Shown: positions 35,972-45,444 of the stretch, piece by piece
How positions within the stretch are numbered: the first letter of the stretch is position 1
Layout of the letters: each line of letters opens with the position of its first letter
NCBI RefSeq assembly: GCF_000739655.1
Contig: NZ_BATR01000181.1
Span: 62,001 to 126,000 of the forward strand
DNA: 64,000 nucleotides
Source: Verrucomicrobium sp. BvORR106
GTDB lineage: Bacteria > Verrucomicrobiota > Verrucomicrobiia > Verrucomicrobiales > Verrucomicrobiaceae
Reading direction: 5' to 3'
Position numbers and translations under genes: made by a program
The notes under the pieces: generated by a model
Database searches by the model: none
What the model was told of the DNA's origin: nothing
Seen by the model: only the letters and a program-made list of their open reading frames with translations

Positions 35972-36457
35972 ATGCCCTTCCTAGATCCTTCACACGGTAC
36001 AGCAAGAATGCGGAGAGTCACGTCCCACCGCGCAAGTCCGCCAACCGAACACGCCCGCCACACTCCCCCACTCGTGAAAAGGCCCTTCCTCGTTATCCTT
36101 CTCCTCGCAGTACTGCTCTTCGGGTTCGTGATCTGGCGAGCCCAGGGCATTGTTCTTGCAGAAGCAAACGCCCCTCAGGGAGTCGGCGTGGTCACCGTAC
36201 GTAAAGTCTTCTGGCATCCTTGGTCGATTGGAGCCCTGCTGGGGCAAGGTGAGTCCTTCATTTGCGCCGACTATCGGCGGAATGCGGGAGGCCCCATCTT
36301 CAGCAGTTTCGGCTTCTATGGTGAAAGCTTCTATCCGAAAAACGTGGAGATCCACTGGAGTAGCGCCGGGCGCGCCAAGGTCATCATGGACGGTGTTGCC
36401 TACATGCACCTTTCTGAAGAAAACTGGTTATGGTCTGAACCTGGCAAGCCGGGCTAG
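35972..36457 (+). CDS. Single-pass membrane protein of unknown function
   Basis: The 161-aa product is unlike its neighbours: a basic leader, one membrane helix (PFLVILLLAVLLFGFVIW, about residues 39-56), then a short extracytoplasmic domain with several aromatic residues (VRKVFWHPWSIGALLG, FGFYGESFYPKNVEIHWSSAGRAKVIMDG, and ENWLWSEPG). No family recognised. It interrupts the tandem family between members 8 and 9 in the same orientation and may work with them. ATG 35972 gives the full length; ATG 36008 (MRRVTSHR) is an alternative. Confidence 0.65.
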   Translation: MPFLDPSHGTARMRRVTSHRASPPTEHARHTPPLVKRPFLVILLLAVLLFGFVIWRAQGIVLAEANAPQGVGVVTVRKVFWHPWSIGALLGQGESFICADYRRNAGGPIFSSFGFYGESFYPKNVEIHWSSAGRAKVIMDGVAYMHLSEENWLWSEPGKPG

Positions 36458-36528
36458 GAGGTTCGCCCACAGCTATTCAACATCCAGCTCATCCTTTGTG
36501 TCGTCGATGGCACCCCACCCCTGCGCCT

Positions 36529-37874
36529 ATGTCCGAAGAACCAGCCATCCTCAAGTCGGCAGAAGCTGATGGTTTCGATGACCGCCCTTCAAGCGCTCAG
36601 AAGGTCCGCTTCGGTTGTGCCATTCTCTTGCTACTGCTGCTATGGCTCACCGTCACACTCTATTTGGTGGATGTGCCGGCACCTCACGATCAGGATCTTA
36701 GTCCCCAGTGGTCTGAAATCTCTGAGGACAAAAATCCGCTGGTCAAGTTTGTCCTAGAGTACCGAGCCGTCAGAGTCCGACGACCTGCGCCCTACCTCAC
36801 CAAAAGCAGTCATTCCGGCAGCGCCGCCGCACACGCAGCGGCAACATACAACCTTGAAATCAACCAACACGCCCTGTCGGCTTTTGACAAACTGCTCGCC
36901 AGCAGTCATTCCTCGTGGCGCTGGCGGGGCATAGGACCCGACGTCGGCTCCAACTACTTGGAGGACAAGACTCACTCTCTCCTTCCTGCCCAGAATGAAG
37001 TCATCACGATGGCGGAGATTGTGCAGATGCGAGGGATGCATCTCGCCGCCAGCGGAGAGCCAGAAAAGGCTGTCCGTCAGTTTCTGGATCTACTTCTGTA
37101 TTTCCAGCGTCTGGACGCGGCCGAAGGGCAACTCCCGCAACAGATGCTCGTAATGGATTTGCGCCGCAGAGCGTTGCTCCAACTGGATGCCCTTTTGCGA
37201 AACTCCACGGTCCACCTGTCTCCGGAGACGTTCCCCCTCCTTGTCAACCGCCTTCAGACTCTGGAACCATCACGCTCCGGTCTACAGTTTATGCTTCACG
37301 CAGAGTACGAACTGTGGTCCCACAGAATGGGTCAATGGTTCACGATCCACGGTTTCCAGGCAGCGTTTTGGATCGACCACGGGCCCTGTATCCCGAAGCC
37401 CAGTTCAAACCTAACTTGACGCTCGTCGCCTACGGGTGGCGGATTCGACCTTTGCTTTTGGCACTGCAAGATGGATGGCCTTCCGTGCATCAACGTTTGC
37501 GTCATGAACCACCGCTTGCTGCGAAAACTGGGGTCACCAACTCCCTGCCCAGACTGGGCATCAACACCACTGGCGCCCAGGTCCTTCATCTCGTAGAAAC
37601 GGGCTCCGAGGTCTTGGTGGAGGATCTGCTTGAACAGGTGGTCTCCCTGCGGCTCATGACTTCTCATCTCGCCCTACGTCAGTTCGAGCTCCAATTCCAA
37701 CATCTCCCGAAAGAACCGGCTGAACTCTCTCCCTCCATTCTTGCCAGCCTTCCCATCGACCCTGGCACAGGCAAACCCATTCAATGGGACCCCGCATCCC
37801 GGCAGCTCTGTGTCAGGAACTTGAAGGGCGTCTTCACTTTGCACCCGTACTGGTGGAATTCTGAGACCAATTAG
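36529..37874 (+). pseudogene. Paralogue family member 9, frameshifted
   Basis: The first part keeps the family pattern (membrane helix CAILLLLLLWLTVTLYLV, DVPAPHDQDL, WRWRGIG) but stops in one frame after about 37420. The rest continues in another frame from about 37370: FKPNLTLVAY, LALRQFELQFQHLPKEP, LASLPIDPG and HPYWWNSETN. Adding one T to the TTTT run at 37366-37369 joins the two into a 448-aa protein of normal family length and order. It is either a one-base deletion in the consensus or a recent pseudogene; all other members read through. Confidence 0.75.
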
Positions 37875-37934
37875 CCTTCAGTGGCCCAACCTATTAAGGG
37901 AGGGGATCGAGCAAGTTCACCTCAATCCCGATGG

Positions 37935-38384
37935 TCACGGTTCCTGCTTTCTTGAGAGGTAACCCTGTGTTTGCGGACCTGCCATGACCCGCGCAAATCC
38001 GGGAAGATGGCGGTGAAACCAACGTGGATACGCGAGATAGAGCAGGACAAAAAACGCGCAGAGCGGCACCAACACACAGAGAACGACGGAGGCCAGATCG
38101 TAGCTGATGCCCACGTGACGGAACCACTGGAGAAAATCCACCGATGCATCAAACATTCTCTCAGCAAACATCGTCCAGTTGCTCACCGTCAGATATAACA
38201 CTGCTAGAAATACAGAGAACAAACTCAGGCAAACCGCCTTCCCCAGAATCTTGTCGATGAGGAGGAAAAACGCCATGGGCACGATCCCATAAAACACCAC
38301 GATGTTGATCTCCTTGTAGGTGAGTCCGGTCACCGAAGCCATCCACTCCAACGCCTGATAGACGATGTAAAACGTGAAGCTCAT
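37935..38384 (-). CDS. Small polytopic membrane protein
   Basis: A 149-aa product with about four hydrophobic helices (IVVFYGIVPMAFFLLI, AVCLSLFSVFLAVLYLTV, LASVVLCVLVPLCAFFVLLYLA) and a charged C-terminus (GPQTQGYLSRKQEP). It starts MSFTFYIVYQALEW and contains a Trp-rich segment between helices. No family recognised. It is convergent with the last member of the tandem family and precedes a second small membrane protein. Confidence 0.6.
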   Translation of the reverse strand: MSFTFYIVYQALEWMASVTGLTYKEINIVVFYGIVPMAFFLLIDKILGKAVCLSLFSVFLAVLYLTVSNWTMFAERMFDASVDFLQWFRHVGISYDLASVVLCVLVPLCAFFVLLYLAYPRWFHRHLPGFARVMAGPQTQGYLSRKQEP

Positions 38385-38582
38385 ATTGTGCGTGAGCCAG
38401 CAGCCCATTGTGGGGACCGCTCCACTCACCACAACAGTGACACTTACTCGGAGCCTTGCAACGTGGATCTCCTCGGCTCAAAGCCACTCCGCTTTCTCAG
38501 AAGAGATGGCCCACTCCCCCCCTCACAGGAAAGCTACGAAGTGGCAAGATCAAGCTGGCTCCAGAGCGAGGCAGACACTCCG

Positions 38583-38798
38583 TTACAACTCTTTGCCAAA
38601 GAACTCCGGCGCGCTCAGCATACAGATGGCTGTCAAAACGCCCAGCCCTGCGATGCCCCAGTAGCCTAAGTGCCAGACCCAAATGCCGGCGTGCACTAGT
38701 CCTCCCAGCAATCCCACGGCGATGGGCAGGACCCGACGCCCAGAATATAGGGACAATGCAATCGCAATTGCCCAAAGAGAATTAATTCCGTAGTACAT
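38583..38798 (-). CDS. Very small two-helix membrane protein
   Basis: A 71-aa product: MYYGINSLWAIAIALSLYSG, then VLPIAVGLLGGLVHAGIWVW, LGYWGIAGLGVLTAICML and a short SAPEFFGKEL tail. The strongly hydrophobic composition in a window of GC-rich code supports coding. No family recognised. It lies upstream of the 149-aa membrane protein on the same strand. Confidence 0.55.
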   Translation of the reverse strand: MYYGINSLWAIAIALSLYSGRRVLPIAVGLLGGLVHAGIWVWHLGYWGIAGLGVLTAICMLSAPEFFGKEL

Positions 38799-38852
38799 TA
38801 GTCGTAACTAGTTCAGATCAAGACCCGACGCGGGCCACCCCAGTGTCAAAGC

Positions 38853-39767
38853 TCACCCTTTGACCGGCAGCATACCGAAGGCCTCCAACACCACACGGGC
38901 CGCCGCAGCGATCACCTCATTCTGCCACTTCGCATCCGCCGCCTTTTGCGTGTGATATATTGCGAGCACAATCGGCTTGCGCCCCGGTGGCCAAAGGATT
39001 GCAACGTCATTGGCCGTGCCGTAGTCCCCTGATCCTGTCTTGTCGCCCACCTTCCAGTCAGGAGGCACCGCCACCCGGATCCTTTTGTCCCCGGTGGTAT
39101 TGCCTTGCAGCCACTCCACCAGCTTCGCACGCTGCGTCTCTGGCAGTCCGTCGCCCAATGCCAGCTTCCGCAAGCTGTGCCCCATCGCTGCCGGGCTCGA
39201 GGTATCACGCGGATCACCTGGCAACGCCGTGTTCAATTCTGTCTCCCATCGATCCAGGCGGAACTGCGAGTCGCCGATTGATCGCGCAAACGCCGTCACC
39301 GCGCCAGGCCCACCCAGGATCTTCATCAGAAGATTCGCCGCTGTATTGTCACTGTACTGCATGGCGGCCGCGCACAACGCCTCCACCGTCATCCCGTCTT
39401 TCACATGCTTCTCCGTGACAGGTGAATAGGTCACCAGTTCCTCTTTCGCATAGGAGATACGCCGCGTCATCAACCCTGCATCCTGCACACTCTGTTTCAG
39501 AATCGCCGAGGTCAGGATCATCTTGAAGGTGCTGCACACGGGGAACCGCTCTTCCGACCGGTGCTTTACTTCCATGCCGCTCTCGATATCAAGTGCATAC
39601 ACACCCAGTCGGGCGCCATCCGGGCCTTCTATTCCCTCAAGCTTGCTGATGGCAGCAGCCAGCGTCGCGACCGACTCTTGAGCAGACAAGGTTGCCATTC
39701 GGGGTGCCACCACTCCAGCCACGCCAAGCAGCCAAACGGTTCTACAAAAAGAAGAGCGAGTCATCAT
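38853..39767 (-). CDS. Class A beta-lactamase
   Basis: A 304-aa product with a signal sequence and every class A active-site motif: Ser79-Thr-Phe-Lys82 (SxxK; consensus Ser70/Lys73), Ser139-Asp-Asn141 (SDN), Glu175 in WETELN (consensus Glu166, with the following Asn), and Lys243-Thr-Gly (KTG). A Cys precedes the nucleophile (VCSTFK), as in CTX-M-type enzymes. It would hydrolyse beta-lactams in the periplasm. No ampR-like regulator is adjacent. The ATG pair at 39767 gives the normal signal peptide; the frame upstream is longer. Confidence 0.92.
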   Translation of the reverse strand: MMTRSSFCRTVWLLGVAGVVAPRMATLSAQESVATLAAAISKLEGIEGPDGARLGVYALDIESGMEVKHRSEERFPVCSTFKMILTSAILKQSVQDAGLMTRRISYAKEELVTYSPVTEKHVKDGMTVEALCAAAMQYSDNTAANLLMKILGGPGAVTAFARSIGDSQFRLDRWETELNTALPGDPRDTSSPAAMGHSLRKLALGDGLPETQRAKLVEWLQGNTTGDKRIRVAVPPDWKVGDKTGSGDYGTANDVAILWPPGRKPIVLAIYHTQKAADAKWQNEVIAAAARVVLEAFGMLPVKG

Positions 39768-39895
39768 GCTTAAATCAGATCTTACTGTGCGGCAAACCAT
39801 CCGGCAAGACCAGGCCGTTGTCCCGAGGCATTCGGAGCCATCCCGCAGTTCCACGCGCTGACGATAGTATATGTCAGTCCCTGGAAAGCGCCGGA

Positions 39896-41098
39896 TTACC
39901 TCTCCGGTGCCACTGGCATGCCCAATACCTTGCGCAGCACCGGCTCCAGCCCCCTCGCATAGAGGAACATGCCGTAGCTGTTCGCATGGCGGGCGTCCGA
40001 CAATGCATCCGCTTGCTCTGCGGAGATCAACGTCAAGCCATCCACGTAATGGATGTTCTTGTCCCCCGCCTTTTGTTTCTCTTCCACCAGCTTGGGAATG
40101 AGCAGACGTTTTGCCAGCTGATACTGCCCCATGCGACTGCCAAACACTTCTGACGGATTGTAGTACGGTCCCGTCACCACGATGGGGGTATCAGGAAACT
40201 TCACCCGGATGATGGCGATGAACTCGGGAAAGGTCTTCTCATACACCTCCGGTGCGGGATTGGCCCAGTAGTCGATGACAAACACCGCTGCGGGAATCTC
40301 CGCCACCGCCCGGGCCAGGGCCGGCTCCCCCATCCCGTTGCCCGAGAACCCCAGGTTCACGAAGTCCGTGTCCAGCCAACGTCCCAGCAGACAGGGAAAT
40401 GTTCCTCCGGGATTCGTGGCCTGAGCCCCCTGGGTGATACTGGACCCGTAGTACACGACCGGCTTGTCTCGCGAATACGGCTTGCCCGCTTCCAGCCTGG
40501 CCCCTTGATCCAAGACAAGACTCTCCACTGTGGCCGGGCTGCCCATGGGCAGATAAATTTCCACGTCCCGCATCACGCGCTCTGTCCCCAGGGTCCACTC
40601 CTTCTTGAGGACCGCATTTTCATCCGGCAAAGCACTGCCCAGATAGCGCCCCTCGCTGTACAGATCCATGCCGATCAGAGCCATGGGTGGTGAAGGGGCC
40701 AGCTTGTACTTTCCCGTCACCGCATGGATCCCCACGTTCAGAGAATCCGTTCGAAACCGGAGCCTGGCCCCCGCAGGACTTTGGGAAAGCTGCCACACCT
40801 TGGGCGGCACGGACGCCTTCAGCCTGTCTGGTAATCGCTTCAGTTTGGCCTCCTCCTTCCACCACGCCAAACCAGACACCGTGATTCGCGGATCAGGGAA
40901 CGCCATCACCTGTCTTGCTGTCGCGACCGCGCCCGACTCCGGCTGACCGGCAGGCTTCCCGGGTGTAACCTCGTTGGGTGCAGCTGCCGTCAGATTCCCC
41001 CACGCCACAAGGCCCAGCAACGAAGGAATCATCCCTGTCCAAAGGCGCCATTTGAGGAAGGACAGGTTGTGAGCGGGATCTGACGATGAAGTCACCAT
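39896..41098 (-). CDS. SGNH/GDSL-type hydrolase with GxDLY domain
   Basis: A 400-aa secreted esterase. N-terminal part: signal-like helix and a domain with the ALIGMDLYSEG (GxDLY) motif; C-terminal SGNH hydrolase: YYGSSITQGA (block I Ser), NLGFSGNGMGEP (Gly/Asn), VTGPYYN, and DARHANSYG (Asp-x-x-His). The pair GxDLY + SGNH is a known architecture of bacterial carbohydrate-ester hydrolases. The frame extends upstream to 41653 over the start of the glycosyltransferase gene; that part is a shadow. Likely start is the ATG at 41098, with 41032 also possible. Confidence 0.85.
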   Translation of the reverse strand: MVTSSSDPAHNLSFLKWRLWTGMIPSLLGLVAWGNLTAAAPNEVTPGKPAGQPESGAVATARQVMAFPDPRITVSGLAWWKEEAKLKRLPDRLKASVPPKVWQLSQSPAGARLRFRTDSLNVGIHAVTGKYKLAPSPPMALIGMDLYSEGRYLGSALPDENAVLKKEWTLGTERVMRDVEIYLPMGSPATVESLVLDQGARLEAGKPYSRDKPVVYYGSSITQGAQATNPGGTFPCLLGRWLDTDFVNLGFSGNGMGEPALARAVAEIPAAVFVIDYWANPAPEVYEKTFPEFIAIIRVKFPDTPIVVTGPYYNPSEVFGSRMGQYQLAKRLLIPKLVEEKQKAGDKNIHYVDGLTLISAEQADALSDARHANSYGMFLYARGLEPVLRKVLGMPVAPER

Positions 41099-41236
41099 TC
41101 TCACAAGACGTTGCGAATCCGGCAGATGCTTCACCCGACTCACCCATGAAGGAACGACGCAGGCAGCAATCATCACTTTCTGGGTGCATGCCGCGCCCCA
41201 GCCCGTTAGTCTCACGCTCAGCCCCCAGTCCTCCCC

Positions 41237-42517
41237 ATGGCCCACTTCCTCCTCGTTCCATTTGGCAGCGCCGGTGACGTCAATCCGTTCATCTGGATGG
41301 GCCGCCTGCTCAAGGCGCGCGGACACGATGTGGAGCTGATCACCTCCCCGCTCTTCGACGATGCGGCCCGTCGGGCGGATCTCCGCTTCACCGGCGTGGG
41401 CAACAAAGAAGAATACGAGAAGATCCTGAGCCACCCCGATCTCTGGAAGCCCTACAAGGGCACGGCACTGGTCTTTGAGATGGCCGGCAAGCTGCTGCGC
41501 CCGTTCTATGAAACTATCGCCGAACGCATCCGCCCCGGCGAGACCGTCCTGGCCGCGCCTTTCACCATGATGGCCGCTCGCGCTGCGCGGGAGAAGTTCA
41601 AGTGCCCCCTGGTCACCGTGCACCTGCAGCCCGTCTGTTTCCTGAGCGTGCACGACACCCCCATCATCATGCCAGGCACTGAGTGGATGCTGAAGCTGCC
41701 GGTGTGGGCCAAGAAGATCCTCTTCTCCCTGCCGAACCCTTCAGATTTCAAGCTCACGCCCCAGGTCAAAGCGATGTGCCGGGAGATCAACATCCCGGGA
41801 CCTCGGCGCGTGGTGCCCGACTGGATGCATTCCCCCGATGCCAATCTGGCACTGTTCCCGGAGTGGTTCGCCGCCCCCCAACCCGACTGGCCGGCCAACA
41901 CCCACACCGTCGGCTTCCCGCTCGCCGACCTCCGAACGCTTTTCGAGCTCCCGCCCGATCTCGCCGCCTGGCTTCAGGAAGGCACCAAACCGGTCCTCTT
42001 CACTCCAGGGACTGGCAACACTCAGGCCAGGGCTTTCTTCCGCGAAGGACTGGCGGCGTGCGAAAAGCTGGGACTGCGCGCCCTGCTGGGCACGAGCTTC
42101 CCGGAGCAGCTTCCCACCCCACTGCCTTCGTTTGCCCGGCACTTTGCCTACCTGCCATTCAGTGAGGTGCTCCCTCACGTCTCCGCGTTTGTGCACCATG
42201 GCGGCATTGGTACGCTCTCCCAGGGACTGGCCGCCGGGGTGCCCCAGCTCATCATGCCCATGGGACACGACCAACCGGACAACGTGATGCGCCTGCAGCG
42301 CCTGGGCACCGGCGATTACCTTGAACCCAAACACTTCAAGGCCGAAGCCGTGGCGGCGAAGCTCGGCCATCTGGTTCGGGACGCCACGGTCAAGGAGGCC
42401 GCAGCACGTGCCTCGACACTCTGCCGTGCCGATGAACCCGCCGCCAAGGCGGTCGCCGTGATGGAGTCCGCAGGCGCTGCGGCACGTTCAGGGCGCTACC
42501 TGTTCCAGTGCCCGTAG
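41237..42517 (+). CDS. GT1/GT28-type glycosyltransferase
   Basis: A 426-aa protein with a GT-B fold: N-terminal FLLVPFGSAGDVNPFIWMGRLLKARGHDVELIT (acceptor-binding half) and C-terminal FVHHGGIGTLSQGLAAGVPQLIMPMGHDQPDN, the nucleotide-sugar-binding motif of UGT/RhlB-like enzymes. It would transfer a hexose or rhamnose to a small lipid or phenolic acceptor. ATG 41237 gives the standard start. It is divergent from the SGNH hydrolase. Confidence 0.88.
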   Translation: MAHFLLVPFGSAGDVNPFIWMGRLLKARGHDVELITSPLFDDAARRADLRFTGVGNKEEYEKILSHPDLWKPYKGTALVFEMAGKLLRPFYETIAERIRPGETVLAAPFTMMAARAAREKFKCPLVTVHLQPVCFLSVHDTPIIMPGTEWMLKLPVWAKKILFSLPNPSDFKLTPQVKAMCREINIPGPRRVVPDWMHSPDANLALFPEWFAAPQPDWPANTHTVGFPLADLRTLFELPPDLAAWLQEGTKPVLFTPGTGNTQARAFFREGLAACEKLGLRALLGTSFPEQLPTPLPSFARHFAYLPFSEVLPHVSAFVHHGGIGTLSQGLAAGVPQLIMPMGHDQPDNVMRLQRLGTGDYLEPKHFKAEAVAAKLGHLVRDATVKEAAARASTLCRADEPAAKAVAVMESAGAAARSGRYLFQCP

Positions 42518-42529
42518 GTTGCCTCATTT

Positions 42530-43594
42530 TCAGTCACCCCGTTGGGGGCCATCCTTGGCAGGCCGTGCCCCCCAATTCATCAATTGGGTCTTGAACCCTC
42601 CCTCCTGATCCTCCTGCCACGTCATGCGCACCTGCATCTGAAGTGCTGGATTCGATTTCAAAAACGCCTCCGTCTTCTTCACTCCCATGACGCAGAAGGC
42701 CGTGGCATAAGCGTCTGCAGTGGTGGAATCAGGAGCCACCACGCTACAGGCAATGCGGTCCGTCAATCCCAGCCCGGTCTTCGGGTTCACGATATGCGAG
42801 TACCGCCTGCCGCCGAGTTCAAGGATTTGATGCAGGTCCCCGGAAGTGGAGCACCCACAGTTGCTCAGCGTCACGTGCTCAAACCGGTCGGCATCCTCCG
42901 CGTTTTCAAAAGTGCGCAACGCCACATCCCAGCCGGGTTTCCCAGGGGGCGGATCCCCAAAGGCGAGATCCCCGCTTGCAGCCACGACCGCCCGGGTGAA
43001 GCCATGCTCTCGCAGCACCTTCAGTGCAGCGTCCGCAGCGTACCCTTTGCCGATGCCGCCCAGGTCGATCAGCACCTTCCCGGCCAACTTCGTGACACTC
43101 CTTTGCTCCTCATTCATCTGCACCTTGCGCCAGTCGGCCATGGCCACCGCCTTTTGCGTCTCCGCTTCATCCGGCAGTTGTTTCCTCCGTTTCGCCCGGC
43201 GCCACTGCTGCACCGCGTACGCCGCCGTTATGTCGAAGGCTCCTTCGGTCAGACGCGAGGCCTCCGCTGATCTGGCCAGCAAAGCGAACAGATCATCGCT
43301 CACCTTCACCGCCTGGCCTGCCGGGGCCCGATTCAGACGGCTCAGTTCACTCTCTGGCAGATAGTCCGAGACAGCGGCATTGATCGCCTCCACTCTCTTG
43401 TAGGCAGCCTCCACCGCCACCCCAGCCTTTGCCTCATCTTCAGCGTACAGCGTAATGTAGAAGACAGAGCCCATCTGGGGGCGTGAGTACTGGTACCGCT
43501 TCAGCGCAGCATCCTCTTCAGCATGCGCCTTGCAGCCCAAGCTCCATGCCAGGAGCCCAACAACCAAGAAAGCAATCCTCCTGTGCATACGCAT
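42530..43594 (-). CDS. apbE: FAD:protein FMN transferase
   Basis: A 354-aa ApbE-type flavin transferase: RPQMGSVFYITLYAED at the N-terminal part, AAVSDYLPESELSRLN, DLGGIGKGYAADAALKVL and the C-terminal SGDLHQ, YSHIVNPKTGLGL and TTADAYATAFCVMG. It attaches FMN to a Thr of target flavoproteins. The signal peptide ends in LLAWSLGCKA, a lipobox, so it should be an exported lipoprotein. Three near ATGs (43600, 43594, 43588) make the start uncertain. No NqrC/RnfG gene is in the window. Confidence 0.92.
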   Translation of the reverse strand: MRMHRRIAFLVVGLLAWSLGCKAHAEEDAALKRYQYSRPQMGSVFYITLYAEDEAKAGVAVEAAYKRVEAINAAVSDYLPESELSRLNRAPAGQAVKVSDDLFALLARSAEASRLTEGAFDITAAYAVQQWRRAKRRKQLPDEAETQKAVAMADWRKVQMNEEQRSVTKLAGKVLIDLGGIGKGYAADAALKVLREHGFTRAVVAASGDLAFGDPPPGKPGWDVALRTFENAEDADRFEHVTLSNCGCSTSGDLHQILELGGRRYSHIVNPKTGLGLTDRIACSVVAPDSTTADAYATAFCVMGVKKTEAFLKSNPALQMQVRMTWQEDQEGGFKTQLMNWGARPAKDGPQRGD

Positions 43595-43682
43595 CCTCAT
43601 GAGCCAAAGTAAAAGAGGCGACGCTTCCGCAGGAAACGCCGCCGCCTTCATCAACTCACAAATCTAAAATCCAAGCTGCCTC

Positions 43683-45444
43683 TTACTCTTTTTCCACGCC
43701 GTTGTTCCAGTAGTGGAACATTTCTTCGGCACTGGGAATCTCCAGAGGACGCACAATACGGAAGCCGAGGAACTTGGCGTCCGTGAGGTACCAGATGCTC
43801 TTGGGGAGCTGGGGATCCTGCTGCTTCCAGTCGGGGTTGGAGCCACGACGCACCGCGGCGCGGAGGCCGACAGCGTCATCGTCATAGGAGCCACCACGAG
43901 CCGTCTGGGGATAGGGCTTCTTGGACTTCACATAGAAGCCCACGGACTTGTCACCCAGAGTAGCGAGGTTCTTGTAGTAGTCGGGCTCGTACTGGTCGAT
44001 CGTCCACTCGCACACGTTGCCGAGGATGTCATACAGACCCCAAGGGTTGGCCTTCTTCTTGCCCACCTGGGAGTATTGGAAGTTCGGTGCGTTGTCGTAG
44101 TACCACTCGTACTCCTTGGCCTGGCTCGCCTCATTGCCCCAATAATAGGCGGTCGTCGTACCAGCGCGAGCGGCATACTCCCACTCCTGCTCGGTCGGCA
44201 GGCGGTAGAAGTGGCCCGTCTGAGCGCTCAGCCACTGGCAATACTTGTTGGCCGCGTGCTGCGTCATGCAAATGGCGGGATAGCCATCCGTACCCATGCC
44301 GAAGCTCATCTCGGTATAGGGGGTCGTGGGCTGGGAAATAACATCCGCAATCCCGTCCGCCGGGTTTGGCTTCTGTTTGGAGCCGTTCTTGTTGCGGCCC
44401 ACATCCGTGATCATGAAGGGGAGGTACTCATCCCAGGTCACTTCGTGCACCCCCATCCAGAAGGGTTTCACTTTCGCCTTCACCTGGGGCCCCTCGTCAT
44501 CCTTTCGACCCTGCTCGGACTCCGGGCTGCCCATGAGAAACTCACCACCTTTGATCGCGGCCATTTTGTAGCCGATGCCCGTCTTGGGCACCTTGCTGTC
44601 ATAGGCCTTCATCTCCCCTTCGGCTTTCTCCTTGGAAGTCTGCACGATGAAATCGTGGATCTTCTTCGCCAGCTCCATGTTGTCGAGGCTCTCGGTGGTC
44701 GGGCCTTTCTTTTCCTTGGCCTTCAGCGTCACCCCTTCAGGCCACACCGCCCCTTGGTCGATCCAGCCCCGCAGCAGATCAAGCTGCTCTTTCTTCAGAG
44801 GGCCACCACTCTTGGCGGGCGGCATGAGGTCATCGTGGTCCGCCGGCAGAGATGCCAGGGAGTACACGGAACTCTTGGCAGAGTTGAAAGCAATGATCGT
44901 CGGCGCATTCTCACCCGTGGTGAAGGCGTCCTTCTTCGTCGCGAGATTCAGGTCGCCCTTGGCCTTGTCGGCATTGTGGCAGGAGAGGCAGTTCTCCTCC
45001 AGGATGGGCTGGATGTGCTTCTCGAAGCTGACGCGCACGGTCTGCTCCAGCTTCACCTCTTTGGGCCAGTTGGCTCCCTGCTGCACCCAGAGCTTCAGGA
45101 TCTCTGCCTGCTCCGGAGCCAGCAGCCCTTCCTTCTTGGGAGGCATGACCGCATCTTCATCCGCCGCCAGCACCGTTGTGGTATACAGGGGACTCTTGGC
45201 GGGATCACCCGGCACCAAGGCCGTCCCATTGTCGCCGCCTTTCACCGTCAGATCCAGCGTCGTCACATTCAGGCCGCCTTTGTCGGACTTGTCGTTGTGA
45301 CAGTGCACACAGGCCGCCTCAAGGATCGGCTTCACATGTTGCTTGAAATCTGGTTTCTCGATCTTGGGGGGCCGCTTCAGCAAACACTGAAGCCCCGCCC
45401 AGAGGAAGAATGGAAGCGATGGCAAGTAGGGATGTCGGTCGCAT
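43683..45444 (-). CDS. Double planctomycete-type cytochrome c domain fused to a formylglycine-generating-enzyme-like domain (frame break near the start)
   Basis: The mature part has two CxxCH heme sites (CVHCH and CLSCH) in the two PSCyt-type domains, then an FGE/SUMF1 domain (GGEFLMGSPESEQG, RLPTEQEWEYAARAG, GLYDILGNVCEW, RGGSYDDDAVGLRAA). This architecture is typical of Planctomycetes and Verrucomicrobia. The ATG at 45444 starts an excellent signal peptide (MRPTSLLAIASILPLGG, ending VFAEAAP) but in another frame; removing one C from the C6 run (45366-45371) joins it to the mature protein for a 586-aa product. A GTG at 45464 starts the long frame but gives no signal. Probably a consensus error. 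Confidence 0.83.

Noticed and set aside
24193-37874. The tandem family as a transposon or phage module
   Set aside because: No transposase, integrase, phage structural genes or terminal inverted repeats were seen, and the copies are old and diverged.
41099-41653. Upstream extension of the SGNH hydrolase frame
   Set aside because: It overlaps the start of the divergent glycosyltransferase and contains no signal or domain; the ATG at 41098 is sufficient.
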